Below are positions 56,101-64,000 of a stretch of DNA of 64,000 nucleotides, in pieces. Location of the stretch: contig NC_063058.1 of assembly GCF_018812025.1 (NCBI RefSeq), positions 15,898,797 to 15,962,796 of the forward strand. Direction: 5' to 3'. The translations under genes were made by a program, and so were the position numbers. The notes beneath the pieces were generated by a model. It worked only from the letters and a program-made list of their open reading frames with translations. It made no database searches and was not told the origin of the DNA. Numbering within the stretch: position 1 is the first letter of the stretch; each line of letters starts with the position of its first letter. Source of the DNA: Megalobrama amblycephala. Lineage: Eukaryota > Chordata > Actinopteri > Cypriniformes > Xenocyprididae.

Positions 56101-58213
56101 TATCTCTTTATTCTTCTTAGATACTTTCTTTTGGTCCCACAATACATCTGATAATACAAATACATTTTGTGTCATAGAGCTTTGGAGGCTGACCGATATA
56201 ACCACATCACAGCCACGTACTACTTGCTGGGAGAGCGACTACTTCGAGAAAAGCAAGAGCAGTCAAGTCTCACTCCTGAACAAAGACATGCACAGTAGGT
56301 CCCAGTACTCTTAAACATATTTTGAAGCTCTGAAGGTCTTGTTATCTTTTTATGGTAGACCTAAAAGGGACTTTCGCACCGGAGGAACCTTTTCATAGTT
56401 CCTAGAACTATTGACTGAATTACCCGGATGTTGCCATCTTCGCACTGCAGGAACTAGGAACGATTTTAGTTTTAGGAAGTCCTTTTAGGGGAACTAAGTT
56501 AGCTCCTACTTCAGAGTAGGGTCTAAACCAGCACTATAGGAACTATCAGTGACGTGAGTGTATGTTGGTGTACCCAGCATTTTTATAAAGTCCTGTAAAC
56601 ATATTTACTTCATGAACAATGAAAATCGCCATAACAGCATTTACCTGCTGTCTGCAGGGTTGTCTTCTTTTCTCCACCTCAATGATATGCAATGCTGAAA
56701 GTTGTCATAAGAGATTTCGTCTCTTAGCCCCACTTTTTGCTCTTTCAGTCACGAAGATTATCCATTTACTTTCCATCTCCATTATCACAAAACCCACGAC
56801 ACACAACAAACAGAGCTCCGATCACGGCATCCTCTATTCACCGGTTTATAGCGTTTGTAAATGCCGTGCTTAAAGACACTACTGTCGGCCGCTTCTGAGT
56901 GGCTAGTTCCTATAACTGAGTTCCTAGAACTATTCGGTGCAAAAGCCCCTAATCTTACCACATAACCCTTGATATCTAAAGGTTCCTAATACGTTGTACT
57001 GAGTACTGTTATTTCCTCCCTCTTCAGGAGACCCATGTCGGAACCACTGGACTTGGGAAGCCAAGTGCCCCAGACTGATACACTAAGAGGAGCACCTCTG
57101 GGTCCCTTAGCACCTCTCGGCTCTCTGTCTTCCGGCTATGTCCGACGTGGTGTGAGCGAATCTGGGGACCTGCTGGCTCCCAAACCTAACCGCCATGACA
57201 ACTCCTTCAGTGACTTTTGCAGCACAGCTCCATGCTTGAGCCTCAGTTTGCGCCCTCTACCTCCAGACCAACCTACTGTCAAGAGCCTTGGAGCCTTACA
57301 GCAGATCTGCGAAGAAGAAGAGGATGAGGATGATGAAAAGGAGCAGAACCAGGATGAGGTGGAGCTTGAGGCAGCATCTGGAAAAGTGGATCCATGTCCT
57401 TCGACAGATCTATCGTTGACACCTTCTAGAATATCTTTGCAATCAGAGACTCAGATGAGAACTGGGAGGCCGTCAAGTAAGGTGATGGGAAACTGTGAAG
57501 CTCTGGCCGAGGAGGAGGAACTTGATGAAGGGTTGGAATGCACAGAAGAGCAGAAGAATCCTTCAGAATTAGTGTCTAACATCTCTTCTGGCACCATGGA
57601 ACATCAGGTAGAGAATTCCTCAAAGACTGAAGCCCATGTGGAAGAGTACAACCACACAGACCAACCAGGAAGAGGAAGGGACAAGGATGTTTTAACCCAC
57701 CCTAGCTTCTCTTTAGATGAGCAAGAAGGAGAACAGATTCAAGATCCAAATATAGATGGACCTCCACCAGCTCCCACACTAGATGTTGTACAGTGCTGCT
57801 GGGGACAGCGTGAACCTTCACAGTACACACTAGAAAATAACAATAATACCCTAGCCAAATCTCGACTGCTCGAGGTTGGGGTTGTGTCAACCCCTTGTGG
57901 TTCCCCGAGGTCCCTGCCAAGGAACCACTGTGTGGACCTAGGTCCTGATGGGGTGGAGATGCGTAAGACTGCGGCTGAAGTCGAGAAAACTGAGGAGGTA
58001 CAACCTAAACCTCAGAAAGGCCTCCAGGGAACCAGGGAAACAAGTACTGACTCTGCTATTCGGGCCGATCCCAGCAAGGTCAAGAATGTGAACTTGCGAG
58101 AACGTCTGCTGCAGTTCCCACTCTGTGAGAAAGCCTTGTCCTTCAACATCCAGCCCACCTCTAAAGAGAAGCTTCTCCCATTTGCACAGTATAACTGCTG
58201 CCATGTCTTGTAG
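42533..58213 (+). CDS. snrk: SNRK, SNF1-related serine/threonine kinase (complete coding sequence)
   Basis: AMPK-family kinase activated by LKB1. Coding exons: 42622-43210, 53545-53686, 55883-56095, 56178-56294, 57028-58213; 2247 nt, 748 residues plus stop, in phase throughout. The span starts at the exon 2 acceptor; the ATG is 42622. Kinase domain about 16-270: GKGHFAVV loop (23-30), catalytic Lys45, HRD 137-139, DFG 158-160, LKB1-target Thr173 in MTSCGS, APE 182-184. A UBA-like segment follows (about 291-335, EEHEFILQ to [10 protein letters not shown]). The 395-residue tail, one exon, has an acidic run near 449-468 and the conserved end LLQFPLCEK, finishing CCHVL. Human SNRK is slightly longer. 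Fish carry duplicate snrk genes; I cannot say which paralog this is. Confidence 0.97.
42622..43210 (+). CDS. snrk: SNRK first coding exon (kinase N-lobe to activation loop)
   Basis: The exon starts at 42533 (acceptor TTTCCACAG) with an 89-nt leader. The context AAAATGT is acceptable for initiation. Encodes residues 1-196 plus one base of Asp197; donor GTAAGT. The 10.3-kb intron that follows is full of repeats. Confidence 0.97.
43211..44262. other. SNRK intron after first coding exon, left part
   Basis: No repeat family or gene identified apart from an AG-rich tract near 44160-44260. Confidence 0.5.
44263..45475. repeat. Direct repeat pair, about 200 bp, 1.02-kb apart
   Basis: GAGGACACTTGAGCTTAACA through GCAGATGTGTGCTGA occurs at 44263-44465 and again at 45284-45475. 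Between them is a run of GATTCTAAAGATTC-type degenerate repeats (44480-44930). Confidence 0.8.
45790..45890 (+). repeat. Decayed tRNA-derived SINE
   Basis: TAGCTTAGCGGTTAGCATG resembles an A-box region, followed at tRNA-like distance by ACAGGTTCATCTGACTC resembling a B-box. No intact tRNA fold. Confidence 0.4.
45900..47630. other. SNRK intron, nothing recognised
   Basis: AT-rich; some repeated ACCGAATGAC words near 46290-46810 suggest a degenerate local repeat. No gene. Confidence 0.5.
47945..48630. mobile_element. Tc1-type MITE fragment split by a younger insertion
   Basis: CAGCAAGGACGCATTAAATT with CAGTAAAGACATTTATAATG at the left and GAAGGATCATGTGACACT at the right belong to the family at 7602. 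The two parts are separated by the CAAAG element at 48080-48506. Confidence 0.75.
48080..48506. mobile_element. CAAAG-ended element, single inverted copy
   Basis: Ends CAAAGACTATAGAA and AAGGGACTTTG; 427 bp. Flanked by the perfect 7-bp repeat TTTCTAT (48073-48079, 48507-48513). Inverse orientation to the tandem pair at 23381-24355. Confidence 0.85.
48640..49215. repeat. Degenerate GATTCTAAAG repeat
   Basis: AAGATTC / GATTCTAA / TTCTAAAG words, related to those at 44480-44930, interrupted by unique DNA at about 48780-49060. Confidence 0.5.
49885..50174. repeat. Dispersed repeat plus (CA)n microsatellite
   Basis: Sequence with TGGGGACTTTCTATAGACAT and GGCCTGACCCTAAACCTACC is a common fish repeat; it abuts a CA run at about 50118-50174. 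A related fragment sits at 47660-47720. Confidence 0.7.
50313..51255 (-). mobile_element. Composite Tc1-type MITE, copy 2
   Basis: Same ends and about the same length as 7602-8538, but the internal asymmetry (the CTTTTGAACGGTAGTG motif near 50833-50848) is reversed, so it lies in the opposite orientation. Divergence between the two copies appears small by eye. Confidence 0.82.
51256..52350. other. SNRK intron, nothing recognised
   Basis: AT-rich, with a T-run at about 51779-51797. No gene or repeat family assigned. Confidence 0.5.
52354..53360. mobile_element. 1-kb foldback MITE
   Basis: Arms of about 440 bp (GTACTGTCCTGAGTAAG versus CTTACTCAGGACAGTAC) with a loop of about 120 bp. It ends 184 bp before SNRK exon 53545. 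Confidence 0.88.
53545..53686 (+). CDS. snrk: SNRK second coding exon (kinase C-lobe)
   Basis: Residues 197-243, [20 protein letters not shown] onward. Acceptor CTTTCAG; donor GTACGT. The donor at 53687 was chosen over one three bases later because only it keeps DLISRML in frame. Confidence 0.96.
53687..55882. other. SNRK intron between 2nd and 3rd coding exons
   Basis: No assignable gene. Frames of 128 (plus, about 55008-55394) and 102 codons (minus) lack splice context and known motifs. Confidence 0.5.
55883..56095 (+). CDS. snrk: SNRK third coding exon
   Basis: Residues 244-314. [20 protein letters not shown] and WLQGVDPSP end the kinase domain and start the UBA-like region. Donor GTGAGT. 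Confidence 0.96.
56178..56294 (+). CDS. snrk: SNRK fourth coding exon
   Basis: Residues 315-353. [20 protein letters not shown] matches the SNRK UBA region; it ends [16 protein letters not shown]. Donor GTAGGT. The intron before it is only 82 bp. Confidence 0.94.
56365..56951. mobile_element. MITE in SNRK intron (AGGGACTTTCGCACCGG end)
   Basis: Left AGGGACTTTCGCACCGG mirrors right CGGTGCAAAAGCCCCT; GTTCCTAGAACTATT occurs near both ends. Confidence 0.75.
57028..58213 (+). CDS. snrk: SNRK last coding exon (regulatory tail)
   Basis: Residues 354-748. Low similarity to the mammalian tail except the acidic run and the last 45 residues ([20 protein letters not shown]). Stop TAG 58211-58213. The final four residues CHVL resemble a CaaX box. 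Confidence 0.96.
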
Positions 58214-60425
58214 AGATTTTGCTCCCAAGATCAAAGAACAAACTTCCATCATTAGAAGCCCTCCAATCTCTGCAACTTTCTAGAGTTGTTCAGACACTAA
58301 AAGAAAAAGTGTGTACTCACCTCATACTGTAACCTCAGAGGTGCTTTCCCACACAATCTGCTAATTGTATATCTTTATTTTCTTTCCCTACCCAGCATTC
58401 ATTGCTGCTTTCCTGTAAGACATTTAACCTTTTGGCAATGCTGTGTATACAAACACCTGTATCTACTGATACTGCTCACTATATTCTGTGCTATCTCAGA
58501 GACTTTTATTAGAAGTAGCATATGTCTTGCTAGCGTAGAAGCTTTGATTCAATAACTTGTCATTTTGCACTGTATATCTTTACCACATTAAGAGTACCAA
58601 TGAGTTTAATCATATCACTAAACGAGTGACTGAAGACCATGCTTCACAGTGACACAGAAATAGGCTACACAAGAACAAACGGTGAACAATCACAACAGGC
58701 CATTTAGGCTCAAGAACTAGCCGCCAGTCAGTGTAGTAGTCCTGACAGGTTTTTAGTCATTCATTTGGTTTGTTTTTGCCGGTGACTGTGAGGTAACGTT
58801 CTTTACTCACAGAACTTTGAAGACGTTGCATGCTGTGGCATTGCTGAAGTTGTTCCCGCACCACTGTCTCATGCTAGCATGTTAGCTTGTAGCTTCACTG
58901 TCAGGCAGTGGGGCAGGAAGCAGAATAATTCGCCACATTGATACAGTGGACAGTGACAGTTTGGGAGCATGGCTATGATAGCATGCTAAATGAGAACATA
59001 GCATTAGCATTTTGTGAGCTGGGGACTGACCAGGGAAAGATGCTAAGTATATCTGTGATATATTTTCAAAAAACAAAAAGAGGGCTCTACCAGAGATTAT
59101 TCTGAGAGATTATAGCTAGAGACTTTTTGTGAAATGGATGTAATATTACACAAAAACAGAAGACTGGTCTTCCTGGAGCTGTATTTTGGAGTTTGTTTTA
59201 AAACTGCTAATTCTTGGAAATATTATGAAGCTTTTATCAAATATTAGAGAGTTATCAAGGGTTTTTTGGAAAGATGGTGACAAAGACATCTTTTTTTTTT
59301 CCTTTTACGTAAGGAGATATGCGAGGGAGATTAATTACATAACATTGAACATCTATTTTTGTTTAATCATTTGCTTTTGGTTGCATTTTTAACATGTTGT
59401 ATGGGGATAAGCTCTGAAATTTCTGTTCATGTACAGTGTATATATAATTTTTGAACGTTATGCTATTGGTATGATGTTGTATTTTGACCCTTGCACCGTA
59501 TACATACAAACATTTCAATCCCTCCATTCTAGATCTTATTCAATGAACGTAGCGACTTTTATGACACTAGTTTGATGATCAACAAAGATCTTGTGTCATA
59601 GTTGTAAATACATTCGAAGAGCTGTTTGCTAACGTAACGCTAAATTGCGTAGCTGAGCCTAGCTTAAAATGTACATTGAGAAAATCCAGCCTTTGTATGT
59701 TGCAATGGCATGAGTGAAGCTAGCGGTTACTATTGTTTTTACCTCCTAAACAGCCTAAACATGATCACATAAACATCTAGATAGCAGGTGTGACTGTGGT
59801 TACTGTTACTTTGGTACTCTAAAGGACGTCAAAGTTATTCAGTCACTTCACATGTTCGTAAGTTTCTGCGCTATATATAGTACATCTGTCACTGGTGAAT
59901 TAATTATTTTTAGTCATACTGTAGTCAATGTAAATGCATATGTCAAATACCCCCCCCCTTTTTTTTTTTTGCAATATCTTGGACCACAAATAAGCTTGAC
60001 CAAATGCACAAGAATAGATGTAATAATGTAAAAGGTGCTTTGGCGAGAGATATCGAGAGTTATTACATCTCTGTAACGTGAAATTTGAATATTCATTCCC
60101 ATACAAAGTTTTAACTAGGAACAACCATCCTGACCTGTGATGTTTTGTAAGTACAACCTTCTGAACCAATCGGATGGCAGAGTGATATAAAGCCAGATGT
60201 GCACTATATTGTTGTAATCAGAATTTTCTTTTCTTCTTACTTTGATGTTACTCATTTGACATGGGTCTCCATCCTTCAAAGCATCTGTAATCACTTCTCA
60301 ACAGTTGGATTTTAGTTTGTCTATAGTCCCATTGACCCTTACTAAAACTATGACTGTCTCAATGAGATTAATTTATTTTTATATTTATTTATTAAAACTG
60401 ATTAAACTGCCTTGTGTCGTCGTAT
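58214..60425 (+). other. snrk: SNRK 3'UTR
   Basis: Runs from the stop to ATTAAA signals at 60391-60396 and 60401-60406, followed by a GT/T-rich stretch (TTGTGTCGTCG) that fits cleavage near 60420. Contains two Pumilio-type elements, TGTATATA (59437-59444) and TGTAAATA (59603-59610). No open frame of note. Confidence 0.6.
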
Positions 60426-61039
60426 TTTTTTCTCAAAGAATTTGTGTACATGACCACAGTGATCTTCTTGTATGGTTTAAGCCATTTATTACATGACATG
60501 TTTTTCTCAGTTTAAAGCTGTTTGAATATTTATGAGTTTCTTCAAGGCCACTTATATCACTATACATGTGCATGACATATTCAGTGAAGCAAGCATTGGG
60601 TGGTTATTTATATATTTTAAATGTAAAATACAACCGAGGATAAAAACAGTTAAAATTGTCACAATATATTTACAAAAAAAATTGTAAAAACAAATATACA
60701 AACAAAACAACAGCAACGAAAAAAAAATAAGAGCTATACCATAGTGATTGTGAAGAACTATTTTAAAAATCATTAATACAGCACAATAGGGGTCTATGTT
60801 AACCCACTATCATAATTTTATCTTCCTTGACCTCAATCTGTTTTCAGTATTTTTCAAAAGGTACCACCGACGCAAATAATTATTAACTGGGGCTTAAACA
60901 GCCTGTAAACTGTAGAGGCTATCTTTGGAAAACTGTACCATATGGTACATCAGCAGGCTAAATATACAGTGGCTAAGTGATATGACTTTATGGTACCTCC
61001 CTTTTTGTGATTGTCTCCATAGAAATAGTGATCACTTAG
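60426..61039. other. Space between SNRK and ANO10 3' ends
   Basis: Includes the ANO10 3'UTR on the minus strand. I see no clear AATAAA in that direction, so its end is not placed. Confidence 0.5.
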
Positions 61040-61099
61040 TCACTCTCCCATTTTGGCCTTTGGAGAGAGTTTATCATCCACACGAGAGCTCTTGATCCT
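61040..61099 (-). CDS. ano10: ANO10 last coding exon
   Basis: 19 codons, [19 protein letters not shown], then TGA. The short charged C-terminus is variable in the family; chosen for its CCACAG acceptor and matching phase. Confidence 0.85.
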   Translation of the reverse strand, partial: RIKSSRVDDKLSPKAKMGE

Positions 61100-63722
61100 C
61101 TGTGGGGGGGAAAAATTAATGATTTTTTTTTTTTGGTTATGTAAACAGTCCATAACATAAATTAGATTTTAAAATAACTGGCTGGTAAATCACACAAGGC
61201 CTTTAGTTTTCATGAGCCATTAGAAACAAGTCATAAAGTAATAAAGACAGATAGCATTATTAGCGTTCTGTCAGCTTTATTAACTAAAATTGGGAAACAG
61301 ATTGCTGAAAATGACAGACCATTTATTGCTAACTATATACTAACAGCTAAAACTAGCATAATGGTGAATGTAATAACTTACTGCTAAACCTTTTCTCACC
61401 TTTGTATATAGATAAAGACTTGAAATGTCATATATATTGTTAAACAAAGTAGCAGCATGCTAAAATGCTAACAGTTAACAAAAGTGGTACCTGTTTCTTA
61501 AGCGCTTGCATGGAGTGATACTCGATTTGCTCTCTCTTGATTCGGAGCCAATCCGGTTCATCAGGGATCATGAAGGCCAAAATCATCTTCACCATGATCA
61601 GGACGTGCTAGATGACATAAACAGCATAATAAACAAAATTCATTCACAAAGAGATATGGTGCAAACAGCAGCCAGCTAATTCACTGCAGATAAATGCTAG
61701 CTTGCTTATGGAGCGTTCAAGCCCTTCTGGGAAGTTTGTATTTACAAGTTGGGAAGTCGTAATTATGACATCAGGTGCTTTCAAATCACTTTGATCAGAG
61801 CAAGATGATGATAAAAAATTTTTGTCTTGCACATGTTTTTGCTTTTCAATTTATGAAGGTTCTGTAAACTGAATATATATTATATAGTAATTGTATAATA
61901 CTGTAGTATTATGTACATGCAACTTATGAAAAAAACACCAATTTAATTCATTTAAACAAATTTACGGTCAACTAGAGAAGGTGCATCCATATCTATACCG
62001 TCTGCGTGTTCATGTGCATTTAACTCATAAATGCATTCTTTCCAACATGACTTCAACATACCTTCTGTTAAAGTCATTTAAAGATATAGTTCACCCAAAA
62101 ATGAAAACTCACACTTTTTACCCTTGTGTCGTTCCAAACTAGTGTTGTCACGATACTGGAATTTCCACTTTGATACGACACCTTGAAAAATATCGATATT
62201 CGATACCATTTTCGATACCACAGGGAAAACTGTCATAGGCTACCATCATACAGATAACGTATTTGTATTTACCTGAATACTCGGCAAGAGGTGCATTTTG
62301 ACATAATTTTGTATGTATTTGACCATTTAATCGCAATAGGCCACGAAAAAGAAATCAGTGCACAGCTGGTATCGGGGAATCAGTTTATCGATACTGCAGA
62401 AAAGACATATTGGAACTGTTTCAGATATTTCAGTATCGGTACATATTGAAATATCGCTATTTTTGACAACACTATTCCAAACCCGTATGTGGTACACAAA
62501 AGGCAAATTCAATGAAATTTGAACTTTTTTGTCCTTTTTGGAGCTTGTGGTCACTATTTTCATTTTTGGATGAATTATTCCTTTGACTCTTTTCGAGGCT
62601 GTACCAAAATCTTCTCTAACCTCCACAATGACGGCAATGACTAGAACTTTGTTGGTGCTGAGGCCGGCTTCCTGTGTGAATTCCCTCACACGTGGGGACA
62701 GAAGCAACAGCCAGCAGTTAGACATGACCGAGATGAAGCTCAGCACCTCAAACGCCGGCTGTAAAACAAGACAAAGACACACGTTAGGAGTCGCAGTATC
62801 ATTTAAAACATCCTTACGTGAAGTACAGATTTCTGACCTGCCATACTCCCATGTTGGCCACAGGGGCAGAAAAGGGCTTGTTGAAGAGCTTGCAGAGCTT
62901 GTAGGCATCTGTGCGGATCTCTGTGAGGTTGTTGAGCAGTAACAGAGGGGCAGTGAGAGGATAGACGCAAGAGAAAAGACTCAAGTAGCCAAACTGAACA
63001 AGCAGCTCGATGTACTCCGCAAACAGCCCCTTAAGAGGAACAAGATTGAGAATTTAAGGAAAATACAATTCTTGTATTCTTCATATTTGAGCATATTTGA
63101 TTGCTACTCACTGGGAAAGCTGGCAGGCTGCCCTGAGCCTGGAGACGGTCCACCTCTGGATCATCTTCCTTCAGGTTCCTGTCTCCAGATGTGAGGAAAC
63201 GGTCCACCAGGAAAGGAACCACCACCTCAGTGAACTGATTCACTACTTGGGTCACGATCAGAAGAGAGGCCAGTCTCTGTGGATGAAATCAAGGGTATTG
63301 TGTTAAGAAGTGTTGTTAAGATTGTATGGAAGAGTAAGGAAATTCTCACCTTGCGCAGTAGAGGCATGTCCTCCTTGAAGAAGGCAATGTGGAATAGCAC
63401 AGCAAAGTTATTGAAAAAGGTGAACTGAATGAGAAAGAGAGACAGATAAGGCAAATGGGACATTTTCATTTAGTCCTACAGAAAATTCTGGTCTGGACAT
63501 ACACAGCTCTCAGCATTTAAAATATGCTTGAGATCTTTGAGGTATAACATCTGCAATGATGTACAGACTAACAGGTCCTTTTACATTTAAGAGAATGAAG
63601 GAGATAAAGACGGGGAGGTGGAAAAAAGAAGATCAAGTGGATATGATAGAGAACTATAAAACTCACCACGAGGACTTTGGTCGTATGATGATAGTCAAAA
63701 GATGATTCCTCCCTATGATTTT
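61040..63722 (-). CDS. ano10: ANO10 (anoctamin-10/TMEM16K), last seven coding exons
   Basis: Multi-pass anoctamin; the human protein is an ER/endosomal lipid scramblase linked to cerebellar ataxia. Exons in order of translation: 63722-63667, 63424-63350, 63276-63112, 63029-62838, 62758-62621, 61607-61491, 61099-61040 (stop TGA 61042-61040). All joints after the first are phase 0, giving about 266 C-terminal residues. Motifs: [14 protein letters not shown] (membrane helix), [44 protein letters not shown] (the calcium-site helix region of anoctamins), [28 protein letters not shown]. These match ANO10 rather than ANO1-9. The N-terminal half lies right of the window. SNRK next door supports the call; ano10a versus ano10b is not resolved. 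Confidence 0.95.
61491..61607 (-). CDS. ano10: ANO10 penultimate exon
   Basis: 39 codons: [20 protein letters not shown] then [18 protein letters not shown], the last membrane helix and a basic tail. Donor GTACCA. Confidence 0.94.
62082..62583. mobile_element. TTAA-type MITE interrupted by an hAT-like element
   Basis: Left TTAA plus AGATATAGTTCACCC; decayed right end near 62583. Its interior TTCCAAACCCGTA is split by the next feature. Confidence 0.75.
62140..62474. mobile_element. hAT-like MITE (TAGTGTTGTCACGATA)
   Basis: Ends TAGTGTTGTCA / TGACAACACTA with perfect 8-bp target duplication TTCCAAAC (62132-62139, 62475-62482). AATATCGATATTCGATACC-type words inside. Younger than the surrounding MITE. 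Confidence 0.85.
62621..62758 (-). CDS. ano10: ANO10 exon (3rd from last)
   Basis: 46 codons: [20 protein letters not shown] and [11 protein letters not shown]. The 1-kb intron after it holds nested transposons. Donor GTTAGA. Confidence 0.95.
62838..63029 (-). CDS. ano10: ANO10 exon (4th from last)
   Basis: 64 codons: [20 protein letters not shown] and [14 protein letters not shown], the most diagnostic anoctamin segment in the window. Donor GTCAGA. Confidence 0.97.
63112..63276 (-). CDS. ano10: ANO10 exon (5th from last)
   Basis: 55 codons: [20 protein letters not shown], then a charged loop with [16 protein letters not shown]. Donor GTGAGT. Confidence 0.95.
63350..63424 (-). CDS. ano10: ANO10 exon (6th from last)
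   Basis: 25 codons, [16 protein letters not shown] through MPLLRK, mostly one membrane helix. Donor GTGAGA. Confidence 0.94.
63667..63722 (-). CDS. ano10: ANO10 exon (7th from last)
   Basis: 56 nt; enters with two bases of a split codon. Encodes [18 protein letters not shown] leading into the next helix. Donor GTGAGT. Confidence 0.85.
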
Positions 63723-63933
63723 CTGAAATGAGAGAGAGTCATTTTTTTCTATTTGCTAAAACTTAATTTTCTTATATTTTTGTATTATTTTATTTTAATA
63801 CAAAGAATATTTACTAAAAAGTCACAGAAAATATGACGTCATCAGTATATCATATTTAAATTATAATTTATAATATAATAATTTATTATGTATAACAATT
63901 ATATATATGTATATATGTGTGTGTGTATATATA

Positions 63934-64000
63934 CAGGTGCTGGTCATATAATTAGAATATCGTGAAAAAGTTCATTTTCTTATTGTAAATTATTTTAAAA
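63934..64000. mobile_element. Left end of a DNA transposon cut by the window edge
   Basis: CAGGTGCTGGTCATATAATT followed by AGAATATCGTGAAAAAGTTC is a terminus I recognise from fish DNA-transposon repeats. Family not named; the rest lies outside. Confidence 0.6.

Noticed and set aside
1..64000. Prokaryotic-style systems (operons, CRISPR, phage, toxin-antitoxin)
   Set aside because: Every supported gene is a vertebrate gene with introns; direct repeats here are satellites or transposons, not CRISPR arrays.

Overview
This is a vertebrate, almost certainly teleost, nuclear window. The genes have GT-AG introns and encode ZNRF1, LDHD, SNRK and ANO10. The intronic and intergenic DNA is packed with foldback and MITE-type repeats of the kind common in cyprinid fishes (carp/zebrafish group); assignment to cyprinids is inference from repeat style. 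Nothing bacterial, viral or CRISPR-like is present.

Layout: (1) 1-11 kb, plus strand: 3' part of ZNRF1. The two last coding exons are at 2649-2754 and 6175-6232, with a likely 3'UTR exon from 9328. Its intron carries a 1.45-kb tandem duplication containing a TTAA-flanked piggyBac-type MITE. (2) 11.6-28.0 kb, minus strand: the complete LDHD gene (mitochondrial D-lactate dehydrogenase). Eleven coding exons were read from splice sites and reading frame; they give 488 residues with an unbroken frame. (3) 28.1-34.2 kb: divergent intergenic interval with a putative LDHD promoter, repeats and a six-copy tandem array of about 180-201-bp units. (4) 34.2-60.4 kb, plus strand: SNRK. A CpG-rich 5'UTR exon has a perfect CRE; five coding exons from 42622 to 58213 give 748 residues; a long 3'UTR follows. 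(5) 61.0-64.0 kb, minus strand: the last seven coding exons of ANO10, with the gene running off the right edge.

ZNRF1 and LDHD converge, and SNRK and ANO10 converge. In human, ZNRF1-LDHD are neighbours on chromosome 16 and SNRK-ANO10 are neighbours on chromosome 3, so the window joins two conserved pairs at the LDHD/SNRK head-to-head interval. The genes have no evident common pathway: E3 ligase, mitochondrial FAD enzyme, LKB1-dependent kinase, membrane scramblase/channel family.

I found no undescribed functional system. The most unusual signals are repeat-related: an hAT-type insertion (itself carrying a nested TTAA element) beginning 12 nt into an LDHD intron; a transposon family with 7-bp target duplications at two loci; two inverted copies of a roughly 940-bp composite element; several long foldbacks inside introns; and an upstream-ORF-bearing SNRK leader. 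All coordinates come from reading by eye, so repeat boundaries may be off by a few bases.
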